The notes below the pieces were generated by a model that had not been told where the DNA came from, searched no databases, and worked only from the letters and a program-made list of their open reading frames with translations. A program made the translations under genes and the position numbers. Shown here piece after piece: positions 25,530 to 33,956 of a stretch of 34,366 bases of DNA (positions are counted from its first letter, which is position 1; every line of letters begins with the position of its first letter). This DNA comes from Candidatus Rokuibacteriota bacterium (lineage in GTDB: Bacteria > Methylomirabilota > Methylomirabilia > Rokubacteriales > CSP1-6): NCBI GenBank assembly GCA_003220265.1, contig QHRW01000031.1, positions 1 to 34,366 of the forward strand. The letters run 5' to 3'.

Positions 25530-27665
25530 TCAGGCGTCCGGAGTCACGAGGCCGGCACCGACCAGCGCCGACCGGATGTGAGCAAGGGCCGAGTCGCGGT
25601 CGGCCCCCTTGGAGACGATGGCGGCGCCGAGCGCCTCGAGCCTGCGGCGTTCGGCGTCGGCCAGCGGTTGCGAGGTGACCACCACGACCGGGGTGGACCG
25701 AGTGGCGGCCTCCGCGCGCAACCGCTCGAGCACCTCGAAGCCCGAGAGATCCGGCATCACGAGGTCGAGGAAGATCGCATCCGGGGTATCCGAGCGCGCA
25801 CGGCGCAGCCCTTCCTCGCCCCCGCACGCCTCCGTGATCTGACACGGCAGGTCGTCCAGGTACCCGCGGACGAGGTAGCGCGAGATCTCGTCGTCGTCGA
25901 TCACCAGCACCCGCCGCACCGGCTGCCGTCCGGTGAGCCGCCGGAGGCGCTCGATCAGCCATCGGCGCTCCAGGGGCTTCATCGCGTAGGCGTCGGCGCC
26001 GAGCGTCATTCCCTTGGCTTCGTCGTCGACCGTGCTCACGATCAAGACGGGAATGTCGCGCGTGGCGGGGTCGCTCTTGATGTCGGCCAGCAGCGTCCAG
26101 GTGTCCTCGCCGCGGAGCAGGATGTCGAGCACGACGGCGGCCGGGCGCGCCTGGACGAGCGCGTGCCGGGCCTGGCGGGTCGTCATCGCGCGCACGACCT
26201 GGAACCCGGACCCCTTGAGGAACTTCTCGTAGACCAGCATCTCCTCGGGGCTATCCTCCACGACGAGGATCGGCACGCGGAGTGGATCGGCTTCCCACTC
26301 GACGGCCGGGACGCCAGGCTCCGGCACCGTGTACACCAAGGGGATCGTCGCGTGGAACGTCGAGCCGACGCCGGGCTCGCTCTGGACCGTCAGCGAGCCG
26401 CCCAGCAGGGTGGCGAGCTTGCGGGACAGCGGCAGGCCGAGGCCGGTCCCGCGCACGCGCCGCTGGATGGGATTGTCGAGCTGGCCGAACTCCTGGAAGA
26501 TCCTGTCCTGGTCGTCCGGCGCGATGCCGATGCCGGCGTCCGCGACCGAGAAGACGACGGCGTCCCCCGACGACGCGAGCGTGGCGGAGACACGAACCTC
26601 GCCCCGCTCGGTGAACTTCAGCGCGTTGGACAAGAGGTTGCGCAGGATCTGGGAGACCTTGCCCTCGTCGGTGTTCAGCGGCGGCAGCCCGGAGGGGTTC
26701 TCGAAGACCAGGCTGACCAACTCGTTGACGAGCAGCGGGCGCAGCATGCCGCGCAACGAGCTGAACAGGCTGGTGACGTCGAACTCGACGGGCCGGATCG
26801 AGATCTTGCCCGCCTCCACCTTGGCCAGGTCCAGCAGGTCCTCGACCAGCTCGGAAAGCTGATCGGTCGCCTTGCGGATGTAGCCGACCTCGACCTCCTG
26901 CTCCGGCGTGAGCCCGCCGTCCACGCGGCGCAGCAGCACCTCCGTGAGGGCGCGGATGGCGTTGAGCGGCGTGCGGAACTCGTGGCTCATGTTGGACAGG
27001 AACCGCGACTTCAGCTCGTCGGCGCGCCGCAGATGGTCGGCCTTCTCGTCCAGCTCGGCGTAGAGCGCGACGACGCCCCGGTTGGTGTCCTCCAGCTCCG
27101 AGTTCAGCCGCACGAGATCGTCCTGCCGCGCCCGCAGCTCCTCCAGCGTCCGCACCAGCTCCTGGTTCTGCTGCTGGATCTCCTCCAGCGGATTCTCGGG
27201 CTTGCGCCGGCCCAGCTCGTCGGCGATCCGCGCCAGGCGGGGCCCGGCGACGACGGAGGCGCCGCGCGGGCAGATCTTCTTGAGCGACACGACCGTGCCG
27301 CGCGCGGAGGAGTCGATGGAAAAGTGGTCCATCAGCCGGCGCGCGCCCATGATGCCGAGCCCCATGCCGGTCGCCGACTGGTACTGCCCGTCGAGCACGC
27401 GCGCGAGGTCCGCGATGCCGGGCCCGCGATCGGAGACCCGCACCACGAAGATCTGGGGGCTCGTCTTGCCGTCGACGAGAAACTCGACGGTGCCGCCGCC
27501 CGCGTACGTGAAGGCGTTGCGCGCGATCTCGGACACGGCCGTCGCGATCCGCGTCTGGTCCTGGGCGTCGAAGTCCAGGAGCGCGGCGATCTGGCGGGCC
27601 CGCTGGCGCGCGGCCACCACGTCGTGCTCGTGGCGAATGGCGAGGGAGAGGATGGGCGAGCTCAC
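25530..27665 (-). CDS. Hybrid histidine kinase with N-terminal RsbT-like ATPase: HATPase-coil-HisKA-HATPase-REC-REC
   Basis: The 711-residue protein begins with an RsbT/anti-sigma-type GHKL domain (about 1-135: SEIARNAFTYAGGG, DRGPGIAD, GMGLGIMGARRLM). A coiled coil (about 158-220) links it to a HisKA helix FLSNMSHEFRTPL (His228), a second, kinase-type HATPase_c (NLLSNALKFT, DAGIGI 377-382, GTGLGLPLS) and two receivers (Asp514, Lys563; Asp634, Lys686). It is soluble. The N-terminal domain is the same type as the stand-alone RsbT encoded two genes upstream, so it could be captured by the RsbR/RsbS complex or be contacted by RsbT. GTG 27665 overlaps the phosphatase stop (GTGA). The fusion makes it the most plausible output of this stressosome. 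Confidence 0.92.
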   Translation of the reverse strand: MSSPILSLAIRHEHDVVAARQRARQIAALLDFDAQDQTRIATAVSEIARNAFTYAGGGTVEFLVDGKTSPQIFVVRVSDRGPGIADLARVLDGQYQSATGMGLGIMGARRLMDHFSIDSSARGTVVSLKKICPRGASVVAGPRLARIADELGRRKPENPLEEIQQQNQELVRTLEELRARQDDLVRLNSELEDTNRGVVALYAELDEKADHLRRADELKSRFLSNMSHEFRTPLNAIRALTEVLLRRVDGGLTPEQEVEVGYIRKATDQLSELVEDLLDLAKVEAGKISIRPVEFDVTSLFSSLRGMLRPLLVNELVSLVFENPSGLPPLNTDEGKVSQILRNLLSNALKFTERGEVRVSATLASSGDAVVFSVADAGIGIAPDDQDRIFQEFGQLDNPIQRRVRGTGLGLPLSRKLATLLGGSLTVQSEPGVGSTFHATIPLVYTVPEPGVPAVEWEADPLRVPILVVEDSPEEMLVYEKFLKGSGFQVVRAMTTRQARHALVQARPAAVVLDILLRGEDTWTLLADIKSDPATRDIPVLIVSTVDDEAKGMTLGADAYAMKPLERRWLIERLRRLTGRQPVRRVLVIDDDEISRYLVRGYLDDLPCQITEACGGEEGLRRARSDTPDAIFLDLVMPDLSGFEVLERLRAEAATRSTPVVVVTSQPLADAERRRLEALGAAIVSKGADRDSALAHIRSALVGAGLVTPDA

Positions 27666-28657
27666 GCCGCGGCTCCGCGGGCCACCACCACCGCGACGTC
27701 GTCGCGCCCGCGCTTGAAGTCCCGGTAGAGCACGCCGGCCAGAAGGCTCGGATGGCGCGCGATGAGGCCGGGGTACGCCTCCAGCGACCAGTGACTCGTG
27801 AGTCCGTCGGTGTGCTGCACGAGGGTCGCGCCGGCGGGCCACGGATACGTGAACTCGTCGATCTTGCGGGCCGCGTGACCGGCGGTGCCGTTGTGCGAGA
27901 CGAGGTGGCGCGCCTGACCGTCGCTCAGGATGACCGCGGCGATGTTCCCGAGCCCGCAGTACCGCAGACAGCCGCGCTCGAGGTCGATCTCCGAGACCGC
28001 CACCGCGGCTCCACGCGTCGCGCGCAGGCCGGCGTGGATGGCCTCGATGGCCGGGACCGGGCCCTCGGCCCGAGTCGCGCCGAAGATCCGCACGGCCTCG
28101 GCGCGCGCTTCCGCCGCCACCGGCCCGTGGCCGAGCCCGTCCACGACGAGGATCAGGACGCGACCGTTGCGGCGCGTCACCATCCACCCATCGCCGCTGA
28201 CCTCTTCGCCCGGCCGGGGCGCCCAGGCGCTCCCGACGCGCAGCCGCTCGGCCGCGCTGCGCGGAACCGGCCCCGCCCACACGCGCGCCAGGACCACCGT
28301 GCCCTGGCCCGGCAGCGAGTAGATGTCGCAGTCGTCGGCCTGCCGCTTCATGGCCCCGAGGCCGGTCCCGGGACTGCCCGCGGTGGAATAGCCGTCGCGC
28401 AGCGCGTCCGGCACGCTGGGAATGCCGCGACCGCGGTCGAGCGCCAGGATCTCCAGCCCACCGACGGACTCGTGCGAGACCGCCTGCAGCAGGATCTCGC
28501 CGCCGGAGCCATGCTTGAGGAGGTTGCTCGCCGCCTCCGTCACCACGATGGCGGCGCGCCCCGCCTCGGTCGCCCCGAAGCCCGCGGTGCGTGTGAGCGC
28601 GGCCGCGTGACGCCGGGCCTCGGAAACGCCGCTCGCGTCGCTGATGGCGACGCTCAC
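27662..28657 (-). CDS. ATPase-SpoIIE phosphatase fusion (RsbX-like)
   Basis: The 331-residue protein joins an anti-sigma-type GHKL domain (1-125: VVTEAASNLLKHG, ALDRGRGIP, SPGTGLGAMKRQAD) to a PP2C/SpoIIE-like phosphatase domain (about 140-328). The phosphatase domain has VVDGLGHGP (Asp173, Gly174), HTDGLTSHW (Asp284, Gly285) and a terminal RDDVAVVV, the metal-binding pattern. In stressosome operons RsbX dephosphorylates RsbR and RsbS to reset the complex, and this gene occupies that position. GTG 28657 gives an N-terminus VSVAISDASGVSEARR like RsbT proteins; an ATG at 28690 would run into the rsbT reading frame. The active-site residues are present, so both halves may function. Confidence 0.9.
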   Translation of the reverse strand: MSVAISDASGVSEARRHAAALTRTAGFGATEAGRAAIVVTEAASNLLKHGSGGEILLQAVSHESVGGLEILALDRGRGIPSVPDALRDGYSTAGSPGTGLGAMKRQADDCDIYSLPGQGTVVLARVWAGPVPRSAAERLRVGSAWAPRPGEEVSGDGWMVTRRNGRVLILVVDGLGHGPVAAEARAEAVRIFGATRAEGPVPAIEAIHAGLRATRGAAVAVSEIDLERGCLRYCGLGNIAAVILSDGQARHLVSHNGTAGHAARKIDEFTYPWPAGATLVQHTDGLTSHWSLEAYPGLIARHPSLLAGVLYRDFKRGRDDVAVVVARGAAA

Positions 28658-28664
28658 GACCTGC

Positions 28665-29087
28665 CTATCGCCAGCGAGCGATGGAAACACGCGTGCCCTC
28701 TCCCGGTCGCGAGACGATCTCGAACTCGTTCGACAACCGCTTGGCGCCGCCCAGCCCCAGCCCCAGGCCGCCGCCGCTGGTGTAGCCGTCCTTGAGCGCG
28801 AGCGCCAGGTCCTCGATGCCGGGGCCCTTGTCCTCGAAGGTCAGCCGGAGACCGATGCGCTTGCCGTCCGTGATGGTCTGCAGGCGCACCGTGCCGCCGC
28901 CGCCGTAATCGACCGTGTTGCGCGCCAGCTCACTGGCCGCCGTCACCATCTTCGTCTGATCCACCAGGCTGAATCCCAGCTTGACGGCAAGCGCCCGCAC
29001 GACCTGGCGCACGACGACGACGTCCTCCGACGAGCCGAGCGGACGCATCTCCTCCGCGCTGACGGCCGTGGCCATCGCCGTGCTCAC
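28665..29087 (-). CDS. rsbT: RsbT-type switch kinase of the stressosome
   Basis: The 140-residue GHKL serine/threonine kinase shows TAASELARNTVDYGGGG (N box, residues 49-65), FEDKGPGI (84-91) and GGLGLGLGGAKRL (106-118), the pattern of RsbT. In characterised systems RsbT is held by RsbR-RsbS and, on stress, phosphorylates them and leaves to activate a partner. In Bacillus the partner is the RsbU phosphatase; no RsbU, RsbV, RsbW or sigma factor is encoded here. The GTG at 29087 overlaps the rsbS stop (GTGA). The first ten residues are poorly conserved, and an internal ATG four codons in is possible. The stop lies seven bases before the next gene. Confidence 0.93.
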   Translation of the reverse strand: MSTAMATAVSAEEMRPLGSSEDVVVVRQVVRALAVKLGFSLVDQTKMVTAASELARNTVDYGGGGTVRLQTITDGKRIGLRLTFEDKGPGIEDLALALKDGYTSGGGLGLGLGGAKRLSNEFEIVSRPGEGTRVSIARWR

Positions 29088-29461
29088 GACGCACCGTTGG
29101 ACGTCCCGTGGAGCGACGTGCGGAGGAGCTGCATGCCCTTGTCCACGTCGAGCGCGGTGCGGACACCCGGCAGCGAGAGCCCCAGCTCGACCAGGGTGAT
29201 GGCGACGGCCGGCCGCATGCCGACGACGACGGTCTCGGCGTCCAGGATGCGCGACATGCCGGCGATGTTGCCGATCATGCGGCCGATGAACGAGTCGACC
29301 ACCTCGAGCGTCGAGATGTCGATGAGGACGCCGTGCGAGCGGTGGCGGACGATCTGGTCCGTGAGATCCTCCTGGAGCGCCATGGCCAGGCGATCGTGCA
29401 TGTCCACCTGGATGGTGACGAGGAGAAACTCGCTCATCCGCAAGATCGGAATGCGGTCCAT
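29084..29461 (-). CDS. rsbS: RsbS-type STAS scaffold protein of the stressosome
   Basis: The 125-residue single STAS-domain protein contains PILRMSEFLLVTIQVD, then GVLIDISTLEVVDSFIGR (Ser57 is the expected RsbT phosphorylation site) and VVVGMRPAVAITLVELG. RsbS forms the core of the stressosome with RsbR and sequesters RsbT. The ATG at 29461 lies 13 nt after the rsbR stop. The length matches the family. There is no sign of degeneration of the phospho-site loop. Confidence 0.94.
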   Translation of the reverse strand: MDRIPILRMSEFLLVTIQVDMHDRLAMALQEDLTDQIVRHRSHGVLIDISTLEVVDSFIGRMIGNIAGMSRILDAETVVVGMRPAVAITLVELGLSLPGVRTALDVDKGMQLLRTSLHGTSNGAS

Positions 29462-29474
29462 CTGGGGCCGCCCG

Positions 29475-30332
29475 TCAGCGGGCCGTGGCCTTGCCGATGG
29501 AGGCGCCCGTCTTCTGCAGCGCGATCTGGAACGCGTCGGCCAGCGTCGCCTTCGTCACCACGTTGGCCAGCTCGACGCCGAGGTGCACGATCGTCTGCGC
29601 GATCTGCGGGCGGATGCCGCTGATGATGCAGTCGGCGCCCATCAGCCGCGCGGCGGCGACGGTCTTGAGCAGGTGCTGGGCCACCAGCGTGTCCACGGTC
29701 GGCACGCCGGTGATGTCGATGATCGCGATGGCCGCGCCCGTCTCCACGATCTTGTGGAGCAGGTTCTCCATGACGATCTGCGTGCGTGCGCTGTCGAGCG
29801 TGCCGATGAGCGGGAGCGCCAGCACGTTGTCCCAGAGCTGCACGACCGGCGTGGACAGCTCCATCATGTCCTGCTGCTGACGGCGGATCAGGTCCTCACG
29901 ACCCTTCAAGAACACCTCGGTCGTATAGAGGCCCAGCTGGTCCAGCAGGCCGGTCACCGCCCAGGTCTCGTCGGCGAGCGCCTCGGCGTCCCGCCCGACC
30001 TCCTGGCGCAGCCGCGTGAACAGCGGCTGCTTGAGCGACAGGACGAACGTCGCCGTCTCGGTCGGCGTGTAGCCGAGGGTCGTGCAGGACTGCGAGAGCT
30101 CGCCCAGCATCTCCCGGACGGCCGCCCAGGCCGGACCGGAGACGTCGCCGAGCTCACCGCTCTGCACCGCGTCCCGGAACAGCCCGAAGAAGCGCTGCGC
30201 ATGCTCGCGGAGCGCACTCTCCTTCATCGCCTCGGGGCGGGACACCGAGAGCTGCTCGTTGACCCACTCCTTGAGGATGGCAGCGTCATGGCGCTTCAGG
30301 ATGTCCGGCAGACGGCTCGCCACTTTCGTCAT
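29475..30332 (-). CDS. rsbR: RsbR-type sensor/scaffold of the stressosome
   Basis: The 285-residue protein has an all-helical N-terminal sensor region (1-145, RsbRD-like, ending REDLIRRQQQDMMELSTPV) and a C-terminal STAS domain (about 160-280) with IIDITGVPTVDTLVAQHLL and GIRPQIAQTIVHLGVE. The threonines in these two loops (Thr212 or Thr215, and Thr247) correspond to the RsbT phosphorylation sites of Bacillus RsbR. The sensor region shows no evident haem or flavin motif. ATG 30332 follows GGAGAG by eight bases. A -35/-10 pair at 30423-30396 places transcription start about 57 nt upstream, so rsbR heads the operon. Longer frames upstream would begin within the promoter. Confidence 0.92.
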   Translation of the reverse strand: MTKVASRLPDILKRHDAAILKEWVNEQLSVSRPEAMKESALREHAQRFFGLFRDAVQSGELGDVSGPAWAAVREMLGELSQSCTTLGYTPTETATFVLSLKQPLFTRLRQEVGRDAEALADETWAVTGLLDQLGLYTTEVFLKGREDLIRRQQQDMMELSTPVVQLWDNVLALPLIGTLDSARTQIVMENLLHKIVETGAAIAIIDITGVPTVDTLVAQHLLKTVAAARLMGADCIISGIRPQIAQTIVHLGVELANVVTKATLADAFQIALQKTGASIGKATAR

Positions 30333-30395
30333 CAATGACTCTCCGGGGTTCGACGCGTTGGAGATTTGCTCGGAAGACACGAGGGGGACACCGCG

Positions 30396-30423
30396 AGTAT
30401 ACGCGCGCGGCCGTCCGCTGCAA
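30396..30423 (-). promoter_or_regulatory. rsbR: Promoter of the rsbR-S-T operon
   Basis: On the minus strand TTGCAG (30423-30418) and TATACT (30401-30396) are 16 nt apart, a good housekeeping-type promoter. Transcription would start near 30389. The rest of the gene-free 30333-30594 stretch shows no clear terminator for the response-regulator gene upstream and no other feature I can support. Confidence 0.55.
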
Positions 30424-30594
30424 CGCGCACCCGGCCCGTGAACGCTCGCCACGGCGTCGGCAACATGGCCGACACGGTATGGGACGAAATGGCGCGTGCC
30501 AATCGGGCCGATGCTGACGGGCGGCAGGAAAAATCCGCGGATGCGCCCCGGGAATGCCCTGAGACAGGCGTCGGGGAAGACCCGAGGCGCGCGG

Positions 30595-31245
30595 TCAAGA
30601 CTCCGACTCGACGAGGCCGAGCCGGACGGCCAGGCGCACCAGTGCGGCGACGTCGTGGACGTCCAGGCGCTCCATGAGCTGGGCGCGGTGGGTCTCCACC
30701 GTCTTCACGCTGAGCCCCAGCCGGGAGGCGATGGCCTTCGTGGTGTTTCCCTCGGCGATGAGCTGCAGGACCTCGCGCTGCCGCGGCGTCAGGCGGTCGA
30801 GCGGGCCGCTCTCGGCGCCGCCGCGCCGGACGTCGTCCACGACGTAGCGCGAGATGGCGGGGCTCAGGTAGATCTCGCCGCGCGCCACTGCCCGCACGGC
30901 CGCCTCCAGCTCGGGGGGCTTGGCGTCCTTGAGGAGGTACCCGGCGGCGCCGGCGCGGATGGCCCGCAGCACGTGCTCCTCGCCGGTGTGCATCGAGAGG
31001 ATGATGACGCGCGGCCGCGACCCCTCGCGCGTGAGCCGCGCGGCCGCCTCCACGCCGTTGAGCCTCGGCATGCCGATGTCCATCAGCAGCACGTCGGGCC
31101 GCTGGGCGCCGCTGAGCTCGAGCGCCTCCTGCCCATCGCCGGCCTCGCCCACGACCTCGACGCCCTCGAAGCTCTGCAGGAGCTTGCGGACGCCCGCCCG
31201 GAAGAGGGCGTGATCGTCGGCGACGAGAACGCGAATAGGCGCCAT
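30595..31245 (-). CDS. NarL/FixJ-family response regulator
   Basis: The 216-residue protein has a receiver domain (IRVLVADDHALFRAGVRKLL, phospho-acceptor Asp in VLLMDIGMPRLNG, and LLKDAKPPEL with the conserved Lys). A LuxR-type helix-turn-helix follows: LTPREVLQLIAEGNTTKAI in outline (actual start LTPRQREVLQLIAEG), then LGLSVKTVETHRAQLMERL. It is a DNA-binding transcription factor activated by phosphorylation. It lies just upstream of, and in the same direction as, the stressosome operon and is the only output regulator near the two hybrid kinases, so it may be their target. ATG 31245 has GAGGG upstream; an in-frame ATG at 31257 would add four residues. polX starts 45 nt away on the other strand. 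Confidence 0.93.
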   Translation of the reverse strand: MAPIRVLVADDHALFRAGVRKLLQSFEGVEVVGEAGDGQEALELSGAQRPDVLLMDIGMPRLNGVEAAARLTREGSRPRVIILSMHTGEEHVLRAIRAGAAGYLLKDAKPPELEAAVRAVARGEIYLSPAISRYVVDDVRRGGAESGPLDRLTPRQREVLQLIAEGNTTKAIASRLGLSVKTVETHRAQLMERLDVHDVAALVRLAVRLGLVESES

Positions 31246-31290
31246 GGGGGCCCTCATCCTACTCCACCTCGCGGCGTGTACCATGACCGC

Positions 31291-33015
31291 ATGAGCTCGA
31301 ATTTCGAGCTGGCGCGCCTCTTCTACGAGATGGCCAGCCTGCTGGAGGCGCGCGACGAGTCGGTGTTCCGCATCCGGGCCTACCAGCGCGGGGCGCAGAC
31401 GCTGGAGACGCTCGGCGAGGACGTGCGCGCCGTGGCCGCCCGCGGCGGGCTCACCGCGCTGCCGGCCATCGGCAAGGACCTGGCCGCCAAGATCCAGGAG
31501 TACCTGGACACCGGCCGCCTCGAGCAGCTCGAGCGGCTGCGCGCGGAGCTGCCGCCGGCGTTCCTCACGCTGCTGGAGATTCGCGGGCTCGGCCCGCGCA
31601 CCGCCAAGGCGCTCTACGAGCAGCGCGGCGTGGACTCCGTCGAGCGGCTGGAAGCGCTGTGCCGCTCCAAGGAGATCATCGGGGTGGCCGGCATCCGCGA
31701 GAAGACGTGCGAGAACATCCTCAAGGCCATCGCGCAGTGGAGGGCCGGCCGCAAGCGCACGCTGCTGCCCACGGCCCGCGCCATCGCGCGGCAGGTCGGC
31801 GAGGCGCTGCGCGCGCACGGCGGCGTGGAGCGGCTGGAGATCGCCGGCTCGCTGCGGCGCATGAAGGAATCCGTCAAGGACATCGACCTGCTCGTCACCT
31901 CCACCGAGCCCGCGCGCGTGATTCGCACGCTCACCACCCTGCCCTCGATCGTGGAGGTGCTGGCCCAGGGGCCGACGAAGGCTTCCGTGCGCCACCAGGA
32001 CGGCCTCGCCATCGATCTGCGCGTGGTGGAGCCCGAGGCGTTCGGGGCGGCGCTGCAGTACTTCACCGGGTCCAAGGAGCACAACGTGAAGGTCCGCGAG
32101 CTGGCCTCGCGGCGGGGCTTCCGCATCAGCGAGTACGGCGTCTTCGACGAGGCCACCGGCGCGCGCGTGGCCGGCGCCACCGAGGAGGAGGTGTACGCCA
32201 CCGTCGAGCTGCCGTGGATCCCGCCCGAGCTGCGCGAGAACCAGGGCGAGGTGGAGGCCGCGCGCGAGGGGCGGCTGCCGGCGCTGGTCACCGCCGCCGA
32301 CCTGCGCGGCGACCTGCACGCCCACACCGACTGGTCCGACGGTCACCATCCGCTCGAGCGGCTGGTGGAGGCGGCGCAGGCCCGCGGCTACGAGTACGTC
32401 ATCGTGTCCGATCACTCGCGCTCGCTCACGATCGCGGGCGGGCTCAGCATCGACGAGCTGCGCGCGCAGGTCGCGGCCATCCGCGCGCTGCAGCCGCGCT
32501 TCCGCATCCGCATCCTGGCCGGCACCGAGTGCGACATCCTCGCCGACGGCACGCTCGACTTTCCCGACGAGGTGCTGCAGGAGCTCGACGTGGTCCTGGC
32601 CGCCGTGCACTCGCGCTTCAAGCAGTCACGCGAGGAGATGACCGGGCGCATCGTGCGCGCGCTCGGCAACCCCTGGATGAACGTGCTCGTGCACCCGACC
32701 GGCCGCCTCATCGGCTCGCGCGAGCCGTACGACGTGGACCTGGACGCCGTGTTCGAGGCCGCCCGCCGTCACGGCAAGGCGGTCGAGATCAATGCCTCGC
32801 CCGATCGCCTCGATCTGGCCGACACGCACGCGCGCCGCGCCGCCGCCCTCGGCGTGCCGATCGCGATCAGCACCGATACGCACTACCTGCGCGAGCTCGA
32901 TCACGTCGAGCTGGGGGTCGGCGTCGCGCGCCGGGCCTGGATCGAGCCAGCCCAGGTGCTGAACGCCCGGCCGCTTGCAGATCTGCTCGCCTGGGCGCGG
33001 CCCGACCGCGCCTGA
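31291..33015 (+). CDS. polX: DNA polymerase X with PHP nuclease domain
   Basis: The 574-residue protein is a bacterial family X DNA polymerase used in gap-filling base excision repair. The N-terminal 8-kDa-type and helix-hairpin-helix region (ALPAIGKDLAAKIQEYL, EIRGLGPRTAKALY) precedes the nucleotidyltransferase site GSLRRMKESVKDIDLLV, with metal ligands Asp197 and Asp199. The C-terminal PHP domain has DLHAHTDWSDG (His343, His345), VSDHS, GTECDI, AAVHS, LVHPTGR and STDTH, a full set for its 3'-5' exonuclease. The length is standard. The ATG at 31291 has no strong Shine-Dalgarno, but family similarity starts at once. It lies divergent from the response regulator. Confidence 0.95.
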   Translation: MSSNFELARLFYEMASLLEARDESVFRIRAYQRGAQTLETLGEDVRAVAARGGLTALPAIGKDLAAKIQEYLDTGRLEQLERLRAELPPAFLTLLEIRGLGPRTAKALYEQRGVDSVERLEALCRSKEIIGVAGIREKTCENILKAIAQWRAGRKRTLLPTARAIARQVGEALRAHGGVERLEIAGSLRRMKESVKDIDLLVTSTEPARVIRTLTTLPSIVEVLAQGPTKASVRHQDGLAIDLRVVEPEAFGAALQYFTGSKEHNVKVRELASRRGFRISEYGVFDEATGARVAGATEEEVYATVELPWIPPELRENQGEVEAAREGRLPALVTAADLRGDLHAHTDWSDGHHPLERLVEAAQARGYEYVIVSDHSRSLTIAGGLSIDELRAQVAAIRALQPRFRIRILAGTECDILADGTLDFPDEVLQELDVVLAAVHSRFKQSREEMTGRIVRALGNPWMNVLVHPTGRLIGSREPYDVDLDAVFEAARRHGKAVEINASPDRLDLADTHARRAAALGVPIAISTDTHYLRELDHVELGVGVARRAWIEPAQVLNARPLADLLAWARPDRA

Positions 33016-33122
33016 GGCCACGCCAAACGGCTATACACAGTGCAACCGGAATGCCCCCGCTGAAAGTAGCTTTCGCTCCGCCATTCCAAGAGCTTGAGGC
33101 ACATATGGCATGACGGTCGCCG

Positions 33123-33956
33123 GTGTGGATTGCGGTGGATAAGTCCAAATCGCGCGGTCGGACCGCATCCAAGCAAGCGTGGCGCGAGCGGATCTGGTCG
33201 TTGCTCACGCGGCGCCGGGTCGGCCGCTTTCCGTTGCCGCTGAACGACCGCATCCCGAACTTCGCGGGCGCCGAGCAGGCGGCCGCGCGTCTCGCCGCGC
33301 TGCCGGAGTGGCGCGCGGCCCGAACGCTCAAGTGCAATCCCGATGCGCCGCAGCGCGCCGTGCGCCTGAGCGCGCTGCGCGAGGGCAAGGACGTCTACGT
33401 TGCGGTGCCGCGCCTGCGCGCCGAGCGCTGCTTCATCCACCTCGATCCCCGGCGCATCCCCGCGGCGCGACTGGCGGCGGCGGCGACGATCGGCGGCGCC
33501 GCCGCGCTCGGCGTGCCGGTGGCGCCGCACGAGCTGCCGCACGTCGATCTCGTCGTGGCGGGCAGCGTCGCGGTGAATCGGCGCGGCGCGCGCGTCGGCA
33601 AGGGCGGCGGCTACAGCGATCTCGAGTTCGCGCTGGCCACCGAGCTGGGCGCGGTGGACGCGCGCACCACGGTCGTCACGACCGTGCACGATCTCCAGGT
33701 CGTCGACGGCGCGATTCCCATGACCGCCCACGACGTCCCCGTCGACCTCGTGGTGACGCCGACGCGCGTGCTGCGCGCGCGCCGCGCCTCGCCACGCCCG
33801 CGCGGGATCCGGTGGGACGAGCTGGACGCGGCGCAGCTCGCGGCCATGCCGGCGGTGGCGGGGCGCAAAGCCCGGCCGGGAGGCGTAGAATCGGCGCGAC
33901 GACGTTCCCGAGTCCGGTCCGGTCCTGTCCTGAAAGGAGAGGGTCATGACCATTGA
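33123..33956 (+). CDS. 5-formyltetrahydrofolate cyclo-ligase family protein
   Basis: The 277-residue frame shows WRERIWSLL, RIPNFAGAEQAAARLAALPEW, KCNPDAPQRAVR, VYVAVPRLRAERCFIHLDP and the nucleotide-binding GKGGGYSDLEFALATELG. It matches the cyclo-ligase family that converts 5-formyl-THF to methenyl-THF with ATP, in the larger archaeal/bacterial branch of about 240 residues. The C-terminal 40 residues are Arg/Gly-rich and overlap the next gene by 11 nt. GTG 33123 is the longest start and GTG 33135 is as plausible; neither has a ribosome binding site. The enzyme assignment is by motif only; some members of this branch have other folate-like or thiamine-related roles. Confidence 0.82.
   Translation: MWIAVDKSKSRGRTASKQAWRERIWSLLTRRRVGRFPLPLNDRIPNFAGAEQAAARLAALPEWRAARTLKCNPDAPQRAVRLSALREGKDVYVAVPRLRAERCFIHLDPRRIPAARLAAAATIGGAAALGVPVAPHELPHVDLVVAGSVAVNRRGARVGKGGGYSDLEFALATELGAVDARTTVVTTVHDLQVVDGAIPMTAHDVPVDLVVTPTRVLRARRASPRPRGIRWDELDAAQLAAMPAVAGRKARPGGVESARRRSRVRSGPVLKGEGHDH

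Noticed and set aside
33051..33113. Short 20-codon frame starting ATGCCCCCGCTG
   Set aside because: No good ribosome binding site, no hydrophobic or known motif, and it can arise by chance; only mentioned as part of the unusual leader patch.
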